Below are positions 63,791-64,000 of a DNA stretch of 64,000 nt, in pieces. How positions within the stretch are numbered: the first letter of the stretch is position 1; the number at the start of each line of letters is the position of its first letter. Both the position numbers and the translations under genes were made by a program. Below the pieces are notes generated by a model. That model was not told where the DNA came from. It saw nothing but the letters and a program-made list of their open reading frames with translations, and searched no databases. The DNA lies in assembly GCA_037179385.1 (NCBI GenBank), contig CM074179.1, positions 1,488,001 through 1,552,000 on the forward strand. Reading direction: 5' to 3'. Origin of the DNA: Holothuria scabra. Lineage: Eukaryota > Echinodermata > Holothuroidea > Aspidochirotida > Holothuriidae.

Positions 63791-64000
63791 AAAAATGGTG
63801 TACCAGGAATGTAAGCACGGGGGTTTGGGTCTTGTGCACCTTCCCTCGAAGCTCCGTTTTCTCCTGACCAGATGTGTTTTTAGCGCCGTCGAGAGCCAGT
63901 CGCCGTTCACATATTTCGTTCGTTATTGGGGGGCGTTGTCCTTTCGTTGGTACTTCCCCTCCCTTTTAAGTAACAGTTTACCCCACAGCTGGAGGCCAAC
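63791..64000 (+). pseudogene. LINE ORF2 C-terminal part, cut by the window end
   Basis: KRKMVYQECKHGGLGLVHLP, SKLRFLLTRCVFSAVES, YFVRYWGALSFRWYFPSLL continue ORF2 after the deletion. The zinc motif and 3' end lie beyond the window. Confidence 0.8.

Larger units (their letters stand above)
61214..64000 (+). mobile_element. Plus-strand LINE, truncated in ORF1, running off the window
   Basis: It starts inside ORF1, has an ORF1-ORF2 spacing of 14 bases as in complete copies, and continues to the window end in the ORF2 C-terminal half. It is diverged from both A and B copies. A deletion near 63780 removes the RT catalytic box. Confidence 0.85.

Overview
This is animal nuclear DNA and it is very dense in transposable elements. 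The reading frames carry families typical of marine invertebrate deuterostomes: Tx1-clade LINEs, BEL/Pao, Ty3/Gypsy and DIRS retroelements, a pogo-like transposase, and a gene for a P2X7 'ballast'-type zinc domain. There are spliced genes with GT-AG introns, and no bacterial operons. A lancelet, hemichordate or echinoderm would fit; a lancelet is my guess, not something the sequence proves.

Layout. 1-1550: no gene seen. 1550-7236: a 5'-truncated, decayed Ty3/Gypsy pol and a probable long 3' LTR (+). 7525-10183: a broken, intron-containing transposase-like gene (+). 10184-15340: non-coding. 15422-27074 (-): a two-exon host-type gene encoding a protein like the C-terminal zinc domain of P2X7. 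Its first exon is split by a full-length LINE (21372-26842), and its intron carries a second one (16324-21198). Both LINEs have target-site duplications. 27075-37662: LINE fragments on both strands, deleted, nested and inverted. 37758-38720 (-): remains of a DIRS-type gag. 38932-39663 (+): a dead pogo-like transposase. 39664-52929: a second LINE cluster built around one full-length minus-strand LINE (40686-48095). That LINE holds two later LINE insertions, each with a target-site duplication. The cluster also holds a small non-LINE stretch (48096-49843) with a CACTA-like fragment. 52930-59308 (-): a BEL/Pao element with one complete and one cut LTR. 59309-64000: two LINEs joined head to head, running off the window.

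The dominant element is a Tx1-like LINE of about 4.9-5.1 kb. It has a 5' UTR starting with a conserved motif and an ORF1 of about 370 aa with three CCHC knuckles. ORF2 is about 1,120-1,130 aa, with an APE-type endonuclease, a reverse transcriptase and a C-terminal zinc motif. At least two subfamilies differ at the 3' end: 'A' ends in an AATGCACTTAAAAAGCAC-type tail and 'B' in a TATGTACGTAAAAAGC-type tail. A third tail type, 'E', is also present. Most copies are dead; copy 2 (21372-26842) is close to intact.

The most informative structure is the split P2X7-ballast-like gene. No single reading frame shows it, but it is recovered once the LINEs are recognised and lifted out.
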